From the NCBI GenBank assembly GCA_016721115.1, contig JADKIW010000001.1, positions 4,541,501 through 4,605,500 of the forward strand: DNA of 64,000 bases, read 5' to 3'. The position numbers were made by a program, and so were the translations under genes. Below the pieces are notes generated by a model, which saw only the letters and a program-made list of their open reading frames with translations, was not told where the DNA came from and made no database searches. Of the stretch, positions 17,111 to 25,698 are shown piece after piece (position 1 is the first letter of the stretch; each line of letters opens with the position of its first letter). Source of the DNA: Candidatus Defluviilinea proxima (GTDB lineage: Bacteria; Chloroflexota; Anaerolineae; Anaerolineales; Villigracilaceae).

Positions 17111-17527
17111 CTATTTCGGACGCTTCGCGCCATATTTTGAACGGGCCTGCTTACGATTTGCCACACCGGTGGTGTCGAGTGATCCACGCACGATGTGATA
17201 ACGAACACCAGGCAGATCCTTCACACGGCCACCACGGACAAGAACCACAGAGTGTTCTTGCAACTGATGACCTTCACCTGGAATATATGCTGTCACCTCT
17301 ATGCCATTGGTCAAGCGCACACGAGCGATCTTCCGCAAAGCCGAGTTTGGCTTTTTAGGAGTCATGGTACGCACAACAGTACATACACCACGCTTTTGTG
17401 GAGCGCCCTTAGCCTGACGGACACGACGTTGTTTAAATGAGTTCAACGTGTATTGCAACGCAGGGGCCTTACTCTTGGCCTTTTTGTTCTTGCGGCCCTT
17501 GCGGACCATTTGATTAATTGTCGGCAC
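17111..17527 (-). CDS. rpsL: 30S ribosomal protein S12
   Basis: Decoding-centre protein and site of streptomycin resistance mutations. The 138-residue product starts MPTINQMVRKGRKNKKAKSK and has TPKKPNSALRKIARVRLTNG (with the Lys of the KPNSA loop) and VRGGRVKDLPGVRYHIVRG. An insertion after residue 15 makes it longer than E. coli S12 (124), as in several deep-branching phyla. It follows rpoB across a 176-base spacer with two hairpins. Confidence 0.98.
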   Translation of the reverse strand: MPTINQMVRKGRKNKKAKSKAPALQYTLNSFKQRRVRQAKGAPQKRGVCTVVRTMTPKKPNSALRKIARVRLTNGIEVTAYIPGEGHQLQEHSVVLVRGGRVKDLPGVRYHIVRGSLDTTGVANRKQARSKYGAKRPK

Positions 17528-17576
17528 GTTTGCCTCCGATTTCCTATCTCACAGATATTTAATGTGTATTCGCAAG

Positions 17577-17614
17577 AAATGAGGCCATCCATAAACTTGC
17601 TGATGGCCTCATTT
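17577..17614 (-). terminator. 13-bp hairpin between rpoB and rpsL
   Basis: AAATGAGGCCATC (17577-17589) pairs perfectly with 17602-17614 around a 12-base loop. On the transcript it lies about 90 bases after the rpoB stop and about 50 bases before rpsL, followed by CTTGCG. It is the strongest hairpin in the str region and probably a partial terminator or attenuator that sets the ratio of RNA polymerase to ribosomal proteins. Confidence 0.6.
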
Positions 17615-17667
17615 GTAAACGCCATGCTTGTGCGGGAGTTATAGCCGCATGTTTGATTGGCAACGGA

Positions 17668-17684
17668 GCATGATTTTATCATGC
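17668..17684. promoter_or_regulatory. short hairpin just after rpoB stop
   Basis: GCATGAT and ATCATGC form a 7-bp stem around the triloop TTT, about 20 bases past the rpoB stop codon. It could protect the rpoB mRNA end or serve as a processing site. Nothing else in the sequence assigns a role. Confidence 0.3.
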
Positions 17685-17703
17685 TGCCATCCCAACGTCA
17701 AGA

Positions 17704-20700
17704 TTACCGCTTGCCTATAAACTTCTCTCCGATACCTAATAAGCCAGTATCCATCTTTGGTGGATGTTGTTTTTCTTCATCCTTACCGAACTTGACAACA
17801 TCACCACTATCGTTTACAGCCTCGACAGCAAGGCCAAGGGATTGAAGTTCTTTAACCAACACGCGGAATGATGCAGGGATGCTCGGTTCCTCGATTGCCT
17901 CACCTTTAACGATGGCCTCGTAGGTATTTACACGTCCCTGTACATCATCAGACTTGACAGTGAGCATCTCTTGCAAAGTATAAGCAGCACCGTATGCTTC
18001 AAGTGCCCACACTTCCATTTCACCAAACCGTTGTCCACCAAACTGAGCCTTACCACCCAAAGGCTGTTGCGTGACTAAACTGTATGGGCCGGTGGAACGA
18101 GCATGTACTTTATCTTCAACAAGGTGATGCAATTTTAGAATTGTCATCACGCCAACTGTTACAGACTGATCATAAGGAATGCCAGTTTTACCATCACGCA
18201 AAACCTGTTTGCCAAGTGTTGGGATGGGTTGATTGGTTGCATGCATAACTTCCTGCGCAACTTCCATCAAGCGCGCTTCTGCAATGCGACTTCCATGTCC
18301 TTGAGTTTCGATCCACAAACGTAAACAGGCATTGATCGCTGCCTTATCGTATGTTTCACGTTCACGAGGATTAATATCTTCGGGATAGAAAACCGTATCT
18401 GGGTCATAACCACGATCACGTAACCACTCGATAACTGTCGACATACGTGCATACGCCGGGTCTTTGAGATCATATGGATCATAGTCACGTTCGCCAAGCC
18501 ATTCAGCAAGATACAGGCTACGAACTTCATCGTCATCTTGAATAGACTCAGGAGAGTACTCCTGCTCCTTGATCCAATCCCAAGCGGTAACTGCTGTTTC
18601 TTTCCAAGCCTGATCGTGGAGCCACGCGCGAGCGAGTTCGGCCTCGATCTCCTCTTCAGAAGCGCCGTCAAACACAGGGGTGATGGCACGATACCCAAGT
18701 CGTTTCGCCGCCCATCCTAAATGGACTTCCAAAACCTGACCGATGTTCATACGACCAGGAACACCAAGCGGATTTAAGATGATGTCTACAGGTGTACCGT
18801 CTTCAAGGAAAGGCATATCTTCAACAGGAACAATCTTCGAAACAACACCCTTGTTCCCGTGACGACCTGCCATCTTGTCCCCTGCCGCCAACTTACGGCG
18901 CTGGGCAACAGAGACGCGTACCATCATATCCACACCGGCGGACAAATCCGAGTTCTCTTCGCGAGTGAACACTTTGACATCAACAACCTTGCCACGCTCT
19001 CCATGAGGCATACGCAGGGATGTATCTTTCACATCACGTGATTTTTCACCAAAGATCGCACGCAGAAGTCGTTCTTCGGGTGTCAATTCTTTCTCACCTT
19101 TAGGCGTGATCTTCCCAACTAAAATGTCGTTAGGACCAACCTCAGCGCCAATGCGGATAATGCCGTTTTCATCCAAATCTTTGATCGCGTCATCACCAAC
19201 ATTCGGGATGTCGCGCGTAATCTCTTCGGGACCTAACTTTGTGTCACGGGCTTCGACTTCATACTTCTCAATGTGAACAGATGTGAAGCGGTCATCCTGC
19301 ACCAAGCGTTCGGAAATCAAGATGGCATCTTCAAAGTTCCCGCCTTCCCACGAAACGAACGCGACAACTGCATTCTGTCCTAAAGCCAATTGACCGTTGT
19401 CGGTGGATGAAGAATCGGCAATGATATCGCCTTTCTTAATCACCTGTCCTTTGACTACAGCAGGGCGCTGATCAATACAAGTGCTTTGGTTTGAGCGCTG
19501 ATACTTGCGCAAGGGATACGTGTGGATTCCGCCTCGTTCTTTAACGGTGATCGAATTTCCAGTAACTGAGATCACTTCCCCATTGGCATCCGCAACAACC
19601 ACCTGACCGGAGTCTACTGCGGCATGATATTCCATACCGGTCGATACAAGCGGAATCTCAGGACGGACAAGAGGCACAGCTTGCGTCATCATGTTCGAAC
19701 CCATCAACGCGCGGTTCGCATCGTCGTGTTCAAGGAATGGGATCAAAGCGGCGCTAATACCGACCACTTGATGCGGAGCAACATCCATGTAATCAACCGC
19801 GTCAGGTTGTGAAAAGATAAAGCTGGAGTGATAACGAGAAGACACACGCTCGCGAACATATTCGCTATCGTCAGTTAACGGTGCGTTTGCCTGCGCGATC
19901 ACGTACTTATCTTCTGCATCTGCAGAAAGATAGTCAAATTGAGAAGACACATAAGGTCTAATCGATACCGGCACACCGATCTTAGCGATCTTCTTCATCA
20001 TTTTGGCGTCAATCTTCTCGCCAGCCTTGAACAAGACTTCTTCGGTTTTCGGGTCGACTACATGCTCGCGTAAAGTACGACCTTCCAAACGTTCATCTTC
20101 GGCTTCCATGACACGGAAAACTTTGCGATAAGGCGTCTCGATAAAGCCATATTCATTGACGCGGGCAAAGGACGCCAAACGTCCGATCAAACCAATGTTC
20201 GGGCCTTCAGGTGTTTCAATTGGGCAAATACGTCCATAGTGTGAGTGGTGGACATCGCGGACATCGAAGCCTGCGCGCTCACGGCGCAAACCGCCTGGTC
20301 CAAGCGCTGAAAGCGTGCGCTTGTGGCGCAACTCGGCCAACGGGTTGGTTTGATCCATGAACTGCGAAAGCTGGGACGAACCGAAGAACTCGCGCAACGC
20401 TGCAACGACCGGGCGAATATTGACGAGTGTCACAGGCGATAACTGCTCCTGGTCACGAATGGACATGCGTTCTTTAATAACGCGTTCCATACGTCGGAGG
20501 CCAATGCGCAACTTGTTCTGGATCAACTCACCCACCGTCTTGACGCGGCGGTTGCCCAAGTGATCGATATCATCTGGGGGTTCGACTCCGTTGTTGATCT
20601 GGATCATGCGGCGGATCAGTCGAATCACATCGCTCTTGGTTACGGTGCGATGTGGAATGGGAATATTGAGGTCGAGCTTTTGATTGAGTTTATAACGGCC

Positions 20701-21600
20701 CACGCGTTCAAGGTCGTAGTGACGCTGGTCTACTAACTGCTCTTCAAGGAATTGGCGAGCATTATCGAGTGTAGCGGGATCGCCAGGGCGCATCTTGCGG
20801 AAGAACTCGATCAAGGCGGCTTCGGCAATCGTTTGACCGCCGGAGAGATCCCATTCGGGTTCCTGTTTAAAAGTAGAAGCAATGAACAAGCGTTCAGGGT
20901 TGTTATCCACATCCTTAAACAAGGACATCAACTCTTCATCGGTACCGGTCTTCAAAGGTGAATCTTTGATACCGTCATCCACTGCGGCCAAAGCACGCAG
21001 GAAGACTGTGATCGGCACAGTGCGTTTGCGGTTGAACTTTAAGATAATGTAGTCAGACTTGCGGGTTTCGAACTCCATCCAAGCCCCTCGATCAGGGATA
21101 AGCTTGGACATGGCGAGCAAACGTCCCGTAGCACGATCCGTAGGGGCTTCAAAGTACACACCAGGAGAGCGGATCAACTGCGAAACAACGACGCGCTCCG
21201 TCCCATTGATAATGAAGGTGCCCTTGTCGGTCATCTCAGGGAAATCGCCAAGGAAAATATCCTGCTTGATCGGCTCGGGAACATCAGTACCCGCCAATAA
21301 GACAGAAACATACAACGGGCTGGCATAGGTAAGATCGCGTTCCACACACTCTTCGATCGAGTGTTTCGGATCGCCAAACCAATACTTTAAGCCCCATTGT
21401 TTCGACTCAGGGCTACGGCTGGGGAAATATAACTTCATCCCCTTGTTATAGGATTCGATTGGCGACACTTCATGGAAGAGATCGCCAAGCCCCTCACGCT
21501 TGAGGCGCTCAAAAGAGTCCAATTGGACTTCGATCAGATTGGGAAGATTGATATTGACCGGAATACGCGCATAACTCTTTTTGGGCAAAGTAGAAGACAT
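17704..21600 (-). CDS. rpoB: DNA-directed RNA polymerase subunit beta
   Basis: Catalytic beta subunit of RNA polymerase, about 1298 residues. It has the N-terminal SYARIPVNINLPNLIEVQLD start, the rifampicin region (SQLSQFMDQTNPLAELRHKR and RRERAGFDVRDVHHSHYGRI), the GDKMAGRHGNKGVVSKI motif and the C-terminal anchor with FGEMEVWALEAYGAAYTLQE. I chose ATG at 21600 because AGGAG lies 8 bases ahead. A GTG three codons earlier is in frame. A beta-prime gene does not follow: the next gene is rpsL. Confidence 0.97.
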   Translation of the reverse strand: MSSTLPKKSYARIPVNINLPNLIEVQLDSFERLKREGLGDLFHEVSPIESYNKGMKLYFPSRSPESKQWGLKYWFGDPKHSIEECVERDLTYASPLYVSVLLAGTDVPEPIKQDIFLGDFPEMTDKGTFIINGTERVVVSQLIRSPGVYFEAPTDRATGRLLAMSKLIPDRGAWMEFETRKSDYIILKFNRKRTVPITVFLRALAAVDDGIKDSPLKTGTDEELMSLFKDVDNNPERLFIASTFKQEPEWDLSGGQTIAEAALIEFFRKMRPGDPATLDNARQFLEEQLVDQRHYDLERVGRYKLNQKLDLNIPIPHRTVTKSDVIRLIRRMIQINNGVEPPDDIDHLGNRRVKTVGELIQNKLRIGLRRMERVIKERMSIRDQEQLSPVTLVNIRPVVAALREFFGSSQLSQFMDQTNPLAELRHKRTLSALGPGGLRRERAGFDVRDVHHSHYGRICPIETPEGPNIGLIGRLASFARVNEYGFIETPYRKVFRVMEAEDERLEGRTLREHVVDPKTEEVLFKAGEKIDAKMMKKIAKIGVPVSIRPYVSSQFDYLSADAEDKYVIAQANAPLTDDSEYVRERVSSRYHSSFIFSQPDAVDYMDVAPHQVVGISAALIPFLEHDDANRALMGSNMMTQAVPLVRPEIPLVSTGMEYHAAVDSGQVVVADANGEVISVTGNSITVKERGGIHTYPLRKYQRSNQSTCIDQRPAVVKGQVIKKGDIIADSSSTDNGQLALGQNAVVAFVSWEGGNFEDAILISERLVQDDRFTSVHIEKYEVEARDTKLGPEEITRDIPNVGDDAIKDLDENGIIRIGAEVGPNDILVGKITPKGEKELTPEERLLRAIFGEKSRDVKDTSLRMPHGERGKVVDVKVFTREENSDLSAGVDMMVRVSVAQRRKLAAGDKMAGRHGNKGVVSKIVPVEDMPFLEDGTPVDIILNPLGVPGRMNIGQVLEVHLGWAAKRLGYRAITPVFDGASEEEIEAELARAWLHDQAWKETAVTAWDWIKEQEYSPESIQDDDEVRSLYLAEWLGERDYDPYDLKDPAYARMSTVIEWLRDRGYDPDTVFYPEDINPRERETYDKAAINACLRLWIETQGHGSRIAEARLMEVAQEVMHATNQPIPTLGKQVLRDGKTGIPYDQSVTVGVMTILKLHHLVEDKVHARSTGPYSLVTQQPLGGKAQFGGQRFGEMEVWALEAYGAAYTLQEMLTVKSDDVQGRVNTYEAIVKGEAIEEPSIPASFRVLVKELQSLGLAVEAVNDSGDVVKFGKDEEKQHPPKMDTGLLGIGEKFIGKR

Positions 21601-21735
21601 TCGGTTCACTCCTGACCTTGGGTATGTGCGCCGTTACGAAATACCTTTTCTCATCCCTAAACTTAGTTCTCGCCAGGTAACAGTTGCAATTCAAGTTTAG
21701 GTGATCACACAAGAAACGGTAAACACACGAAGACA

Positions 21736-21756
21736 TCCCGCTTGAGTGGCGGGATA
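21736..21756. promoter_or_regulatory. 5'-end hairpin of the rpoB leader
   Basis: ATCCCGC and GCGGGAT form a perfect 7-bp stem with a 7-base loop. It would lie at the very start of the rpoB transcript if the promoter at 21768-21796 is right, and could stabilise the roughly 160-base leader. The rest of the 335-base gap between rpoB and the MFS gene holds only that promoter and AT-rich sequence. Confidence 0.4.
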
Positions 21757-21767
21757 GCAAAAAGCAA

Positions 21768-21796
21768 TTATATATGAGGGGTTATATATACGCAAG
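21768..21796 (-). promoter_or_regulatory. sigma-70-type promoter for rpoB cluster
   Basis: On the minus strand TTGCGT (21791-21796) and a perfect TATAAT (21768-21773) are separated by 17 bases. Transcription would start near 21761 and give a leader of about 160 bases before the rpoB start. This is the only strong promoter seen upstream of the whole str-S10-spc cluster. Confidence 0.7.
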
Positions 21797-21935
21797 GGAT
21801 TTTTGGTATTAATTTTCAAATTCGTCCCTCTTCCTTGCATATGCGGATTCTACCATAACCTAATCTTAACGCATCAAACGGAGACAAACAGGGTTTTGAC
21901 TGATAGAATCGACAAAACAAATTTCCGGAGGAAGC

Positions 21936-23303
21936 ATGGCAACATCACAAACGATGGTTAACGATCGGAAAGAGATATTCGGCTGGGCCATGTACGATTG
22001 GGCAAACTCAGCTTTCAGCACAACAGTGGGGACAGTATTCCTTGGCCCATACATAGCAGGGCTTGCGGCAACATCCGCCGCGGCAAATGCCGACGGTATG
22101 GCTCGTTTTCTTGGTATTCCGATAGCACCCGACTCCTTCCTCCCTTATTGCATTTCATTTTCAGTCGGCCTCCAAGTACTCTTCCTCCCCATTCTAGGCG
22201 CTATCGCAGACTATTCTCATTTGCGCAAACAAATGATGCAACTTTTCGCCATCATAGGCGCCATATCAACCATATTGATGTTCTTTATCACAGGGGAGTT
22301 ATGGTGGCTGGGAGGTGTCCTATTTATCATCGCCAACCTAACCTTCGGAGCAGCGATCGTTTTCTATAATGCTTACTTGCCAGATATCGCCAGTGAAGAA
22401 GAACGTGACCGTGTTTCCTCTTACGGCTGGGCAATGGGATATCTGGGAGGCGGCCTTCTTCTCGCGCTTAACCTTGCGTTCTTCATCTTTAGCGAAGATA
22501 TTGGTGTTCCAAGTGCATTGGCTGTTCGTATCAACCTTGCATCTGCCGGTATATGGTGGATTGGTTTCTCTTTCTTCACATGGGCCCGCCTTAGACCAAG
22601 ACATGCGGCCCATCCGCTTCCTGAAGGTGAGACATATGTCAGCATCGGTTTCAAGCAATTGGGAAAAACTTTCCGCGAGATCAAAAATTTCCCCGAGACG
22701 CTCAAATATCTATTAGCGTACTTCCTCTACAACGATGGGATTCAAACGGTGATCGCAGTTTCATCCACGTTCGCGGCGGCCCCCCTCCTCCGCGGTGGAC
22801 TTGAGTTACCACAAGACACATTGATCGCCGTTATCTTGATGATCCAGTTCGTGGCATTCGGTGGCGCATTGCTGTGGGGCAAACTCGCCAAATGGATCGG
22901 GGCCAAGCAATCCATCATTGTCAGCTTGGTCATTTGGTCTGGCGTGGTTATCTATGCATACGGTGGCTTAAAAGGTGACTCGCGCACAGCTCAATTCTTC
23001 GTACTTGGTGTCTTTATTGCATTGGTGATGGGAGGCTCGCAAGCCATTAGCCGAAGTCTCTTTGCCCAAATGATCCCCACTGGAAAAGAAGCAGAATATT
23101 ATTCCTTCTACGAAGTCAGCGAACGTGGCACTTCATGGACAGGTCCGTTGATCTTCGGTCTTGCAAATCAGATCGGCGGAAGTTTACGCTACGGCATACT
23201 TGCCCTCATCTTTTACTTCATCGCAGGGCTAATCCTACTACCACTCGTCAATGTGCCCAAAGCCATGGATGATGTAAAGAAATACAACACAGACCACGCA
23301 TAA
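21936..23303 (+). CDS. MFS transporter, UMF1/Atg22-like family
   Basis: Membrane transporter of 455 residues with about 12 predicted membrane helices. The N-terminal signature EIFGWAMYDWANSAFSTTVG and the loop YNAYLPDIASEEERDRVSSY are typical of the UMF1 (Atg22-like) branch of the major facilitator superfamily, whose yeast member exports amino acids from the vacuole. The bacterial substrate is unknown. GGAGGAAGC stands right before the ATG. It is divergent from rpoB and ends at a bidirectional terminator shared with dcd. Confidence 0.85.
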   Translation: MATSQTMVNDRKEIFGWAMYDWANSAFSTTVGTVFLGPYIAGLAATSAAANADGMARFLGIPIAPDSFLPYCISFSVGLQVLFLPILGAIADYSHLRKQMMQLFAIIGAISTILMFFITGELWWLGGVLFIIANLTFGAAIVFYNAYLPDIASEEERDRVSSYGWAMGYLGGGLLLALNLAFFIFSEDIGVPSALAVRINLASAGIWWIGFSFFTWARLRPRHAAHPLPEGETYVSIGFKQLGKTFREIKNFPETLKYLLAYFLYNDGIQTVIAVSSTFAAAPLLRGGLELPQDTLIAVILMIQFVAFGGALLWGKLAKWIGAKQSIIVSLVIWSGVVIYAYGGLKGDSRTAQFFVLGVFIALVMGGSQAISRSLFAQMIPTGKEAEYYSFYEVSERGTSWTGPLIFGLANQIGGSLRYGILALIFYFIAGLILLPLVNVPKAMDDVKKYNTDHA

Positions 23304-23311
23304 AATATGTA

Positions 23312-23355
23312 AAATTAAAGAAGGCCGAGGAAATTTCCTCGGCCTTCTTTAATTT
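23312..23355. terminator. bidirectional terminator between MFS and dcd
   Basis: A 44-base perfect palindrome whose GC core is AAGGCCGAGGAAATTTCCTC and whose ends are A/T runs, so each direction gives a stem followed by a T-run. It lies between two convergent genes and overlaps the dcd stop by two bases. Confidence 0.9.
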
Positions 23356-23908
23356 ATAACTTCGGCAATACTATCGACTTCTGCCCCTGATATTTTCCTT
23401 TTTTATCCGCATACGAGACTTCGCACTCCTCGTCCGCTTCGAAGAATAGGACTTGTGCCAGGCCTTCGTTGGCGTAGATCTTTGCTGGCAAGGGTGTGGT
23501 GTTCGAGATCTCGAGCGTGACGTAGCCTTCCCATTCGGGTTCGAACGGCGTGACGTTCACAATCAACCCACAGCGCGCATACGTGGACTTACCCAAACAG
23601 ACCGTCAACACCTTGCGTGGGATGCGGAAGTACTCGACCGTGCGCGCCAAAGCGAACGAGTTGGGTGGAATGATGCACACTTCGCCTTGAAACTCGAACA
23701 TGGATTTCGGGTCAAAATTTTTCGGGTCCACGATCGCAGAGTGGACGTTCGTAAAGATCATGAACTCATCCGCCACACGGATATCGTATCCATACGACGA
23801 AACGCCGTAAGAGATCACTCCCTGCCGAACCTGTTTATCCACGAACGGTTCGATCATCCTTTGTTCCAAAGCCATCTTGCGTATCCAGTGATCAGGTTTC
23901 AAACCCAT
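23354..23908 (-). CDS. dcd: dCTP deaminase
   Basis: Converts dCTP to dUTP for dTTP synthesis. It could instead be the bifunctional type that goes on to dUMP. The 184-residue product has the trimer-family motifs SSYGYDIRVADEF, GKSTYARCGLIVNVTPFEP and WEGYVTLEISNTTPLPAKIY. Ser108, Arg112 and Glu133 match the catalytic set. The end with YQGQKSIVLPKL is usual. It is a single gene, convergent with the MFS gene. Confidence 0.93.
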   Translation of the reverse strand: MGLKPDHWIRKMALEQRMIEPFVDKQVRQGVISYGVSSYGYDIRVADEFMIFTNVHSAIVDPKNFDPKSMFEFQGEVCIIPPNSFALARTVEYFRIPRKVLTVCLGKSTYARCGLIVNVTPFEPEWEGYVTLEISNTTPLPAKIYANEGLAQVLFFEADEECEVSYADKKGKYQGQKSIVLPKL

Positions 23909-23986
23909 AATTCTCTCCTAAAATTAGTTTGCTCAAGCCGCCATCCTCGGCGGCGAAACGCTACCGAGAGCATTGCTTATAAGTTT

Positions 23987-24946
23987 TTATTTCAAAACAA
24001 CGACAACCTTCGTAAGTTTCCCCGATTGTACTTCAACCCAGCGTTCATAAAACTGACCGTTGTGTTTTAAAACGACATAGTAATAGCCCGGCGGCAGATC
24101 GCCCAGCGCGGCATTCTCTTCCAAAAGCATCATGTCCTTTGAATACGTCACAATGTAATGAGACTTGATCTTGGGTCCGTTCTTATCGAGGTAATAGCGG
24201 GCAGTGAACTCGGCAAACTGAGGCTGGGAATTCTTATCAAGAACCGAGAATGCTATCGCGCCAAACGGGTTACCCGCTTCATCCTTGTTCGGTACCAGCC
24301 AAAGCTCAGGGTTTTGCGTTGAGAAGTAATCCGTCCCATCGCCGCCCTTGCGAACCTCAAAATGCAAATGGCTCCCTGTCGCCACGCCGCTGTGACCGAC
24401 CTCTCCGATCAGGTCACCAGCTTTGATCTCGTCCCCGGCTTGCACATTGATCTTGGAAAGATGTGCATATAGCGTATACATCCCGTCGGCATGGCCGATA
24501 ACAATGACGTTACCGTAGAAATCCTTCCATGGGCTGTAGATCGCTTCTTTATCTGGACCTGCAAACTGGATCACCCCATCCCCCGCGGCATGGACCGGCG
24601 TCCCGAACTTGTTCAGGAGTTCCACGCCATGATGCGGTTCGCGCTTGTTCTCTTGAGTCGAACCGTAGCGATAGGTAATATCAACGAATGTAATATCTGG
24701 TGGGAAGATGGGATTCTGAAAGGCAAAGTGTCCGTCAGTAATGCAGAAGTCTACGGTGAGAGGATCACAAGAGGAAACCTGGGTTGCCGTCGGCGAGGGA
24801 GGAATCAACGTAGGCGTTGACTCGGGTGTTGAGACAACAAACGGCGTCTCTGTGGAAGTGGGCAAAGATTGAGCGACAGCCGTCTGCACGGCAGGCGTGC
24901 AGGATGTGATGAGAAGGAGGGAAAGGAAAGAGAAACTATGTTTCAT
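23987..24946 (-). CDS. M23 family peptidase lipoprotein
   Basis: Probable cell-surface lipoprotein of about 319 residues. A short hydrophobic leader ends in the lipobox LITSC (Cys16). A Ser/Thr/Pro-rich linker follows, then a LytM/M23 domain at about 100-205. The second motif HLHFEV is intact. The first motif is HHGVE where the family has HxxxD, so one zinc ligand is Glu instead of Asp. A C-terminal beta domain of about 100 residues follows. I prefer ATG at 24946. It has no ribosome binding site, but TATAAT lies 7 bases ahead on the same strand, so the mRNA may be leaderless. Peptidoglycan hydrolysis is likely but not certain. Confidence 0.75.
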   Translation of the reverse strand: MKHSFSFLSLLLITSCTPAVQTAVAQSLPTSTETPFVVSTPESTPTLIPPSPTATQVSSCDPLTVDFCITDGHFAFQNPIFPPDITFVDITYRYGSTQENKREPHHGVELLNKFGTPVHAAGDGVIQFAGPDKEAIYSPWKDFYGNVIVIGHADGMYTLYAHLSKINVQAGDEIKAGDLIGEVGHSGVATGSHLHFEVRKGGDGTDYFSTQNPELWLVPNKDEAGNPFGAIAFSVLDKNSQPQFAEFTARYYLDKNGPKIKSHYIVTYSKDMMLLEENAALGDLPPGYYYVVLKHNGQFYERWVEVQSGKLTKVVVVLK

Positions 24947-24960
24947 AAGCACAATTATAT

Positions 24961-25010
24961 GGACTCAGCCAGCTTGCTGGCGCAATTTCGGGAGCAAGCT
25001 CCCTGATTCC
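24961..25010 (+). repeat. REP-like double palindrome, copy 1
   Basis: The unit of about 50 bases has GCCAGCTTGCTGGC followed about 10 bases later by GGGAGCAAGCTCCC, with GGACTCA at the left and GATTCC at the right. Two more copies lie at 25021-25069 and 25646-25694, all in the same orientation and flanking the RAYT transposase. The two palindrome cores, AGCTTGCT and AGCAAGCT, are complementary to each other. Confidence 0.85.
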
Positions 25011-25020
25011 ATATGTCTTT

Positions 25021-25069
25021 GGATTCAGCCAACTTGCTGGCAAGGTTACGGGAGCAAGCTCCCGATTCC
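25021..25069 (+). repeat. REP-like double palindrome, copy 2
   Basis: Second copy of the repeat, with small changes (GCCAACTTGCTGGC in the first palindrome). It stands only 10 bases after copy 1 and 17 bases ahead of the RAYT start. TATAAT at 25075-25080 immediately follows. Confidence 0.85.
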
Positions 25070-25086
25070 AAAGTTATAATCAAAAT

Positions 25087-25629
25087 ATGGAGACCCTATA
25101 CAAGACCTACCTGCATAATCCACCGCATTACTTTGTTCCAAATGCGATGTATATGGTTACAGGGGCTATTTTACACAAACAATATCTATTGCGCGAAAAT
25201 AGGCGAAAAGAATTTTTCCTGAAAACTTTATTTGAAAAAGCGGAATCACTTGCATGGAACATGGAAGCTTGGTCAGCTTTGCATAACCATTATCATTTTA
25301 TTGCTCAGGCTCCTGAAGACCCAACAACCTTGGCAAAGCTACTTCAACAAGTTCATTCGATTACTGCAATTCAATTCAACCGCTGGGACAATACCCCGGG
25401 CAGGCAGGTCTGGCAAAACTATTGGGATACATGCATCACTTACGAGAAATCGTATCTGGCGAGGCTTCGCTATGTCCACGAAAACCCTGTAAAACATGGA
25501 CTTGTTGACAACGCGATAGATTACCCGTTTTGTAGTTATAGGTGGTTTATTGAGCAGGGTGAAAATGATTTGAAGGAACAGGTTGTCAATCAGCCAGTTG
25601 ATAAAGTAAACGTGTTTGATGATTTTTAA
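25087..25629 (+). CDS. REP-associated tyrosine transposase (RAYT)
   Basis: Y1-type single-strand DNA transposase of 180 residues. The HUH motif is HNHYH (His66/His68/His70 region) and the catalytic tyrosine is probably Tyr129 in RYVHENPVKHGLV, a context typical of the RAYT family (TnpA_REP). It is flanked by three copies of one double-palindrome repeat, the arrangement of RAYTs and their REPs. The ATG has no ribosome binding site. TATAAT ends 6 bases before it, so translation may be leaderless. It is intact and not followed by an accessory tnpB. Confidence 0.88.
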   Translation: METLYKTYLHNPPHYFVPNAMYMVTGAILHKQYLLRENRRKEFFLKTLFEKAESLAWNMEAWSALHNHYHFIAQAPEDPTTLAKLLQQVHSITAIQFNRWDNTPGRQVWQNYWDTCITYEKSYLARLRYVHENPVKHGLVDNAIDYPFCSYRWFIEQGENDLKEQVVNQPVDKVNVFDDF

Positions 25630-25645
25630 ATCCAACAGCGGATAT

Positions 25646-25694
25646 GGACTCAGCCAGCTTGCTGGCGAATTACGGGAGCAAGCTCCCTGATTCC
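25646..25694 (+). repeat. REP-like double palindrome, copy 3
   Basis: Third copy, 16 bases after the RAYT stop and in the same orientation as copies 1 and 2. It fills the space up to the 3' end of the convergent ftcD gene and could act as its transcript end. Confidence 0.85.
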
Positions 25695-25698
25695 AAAA

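Noticed and set aside
24961..25694. REP-like repeats as a CRISPR array
   Set aside because: Only three units, no equal spacers, internal palindromes and a transposase between them. No cas genes are present.
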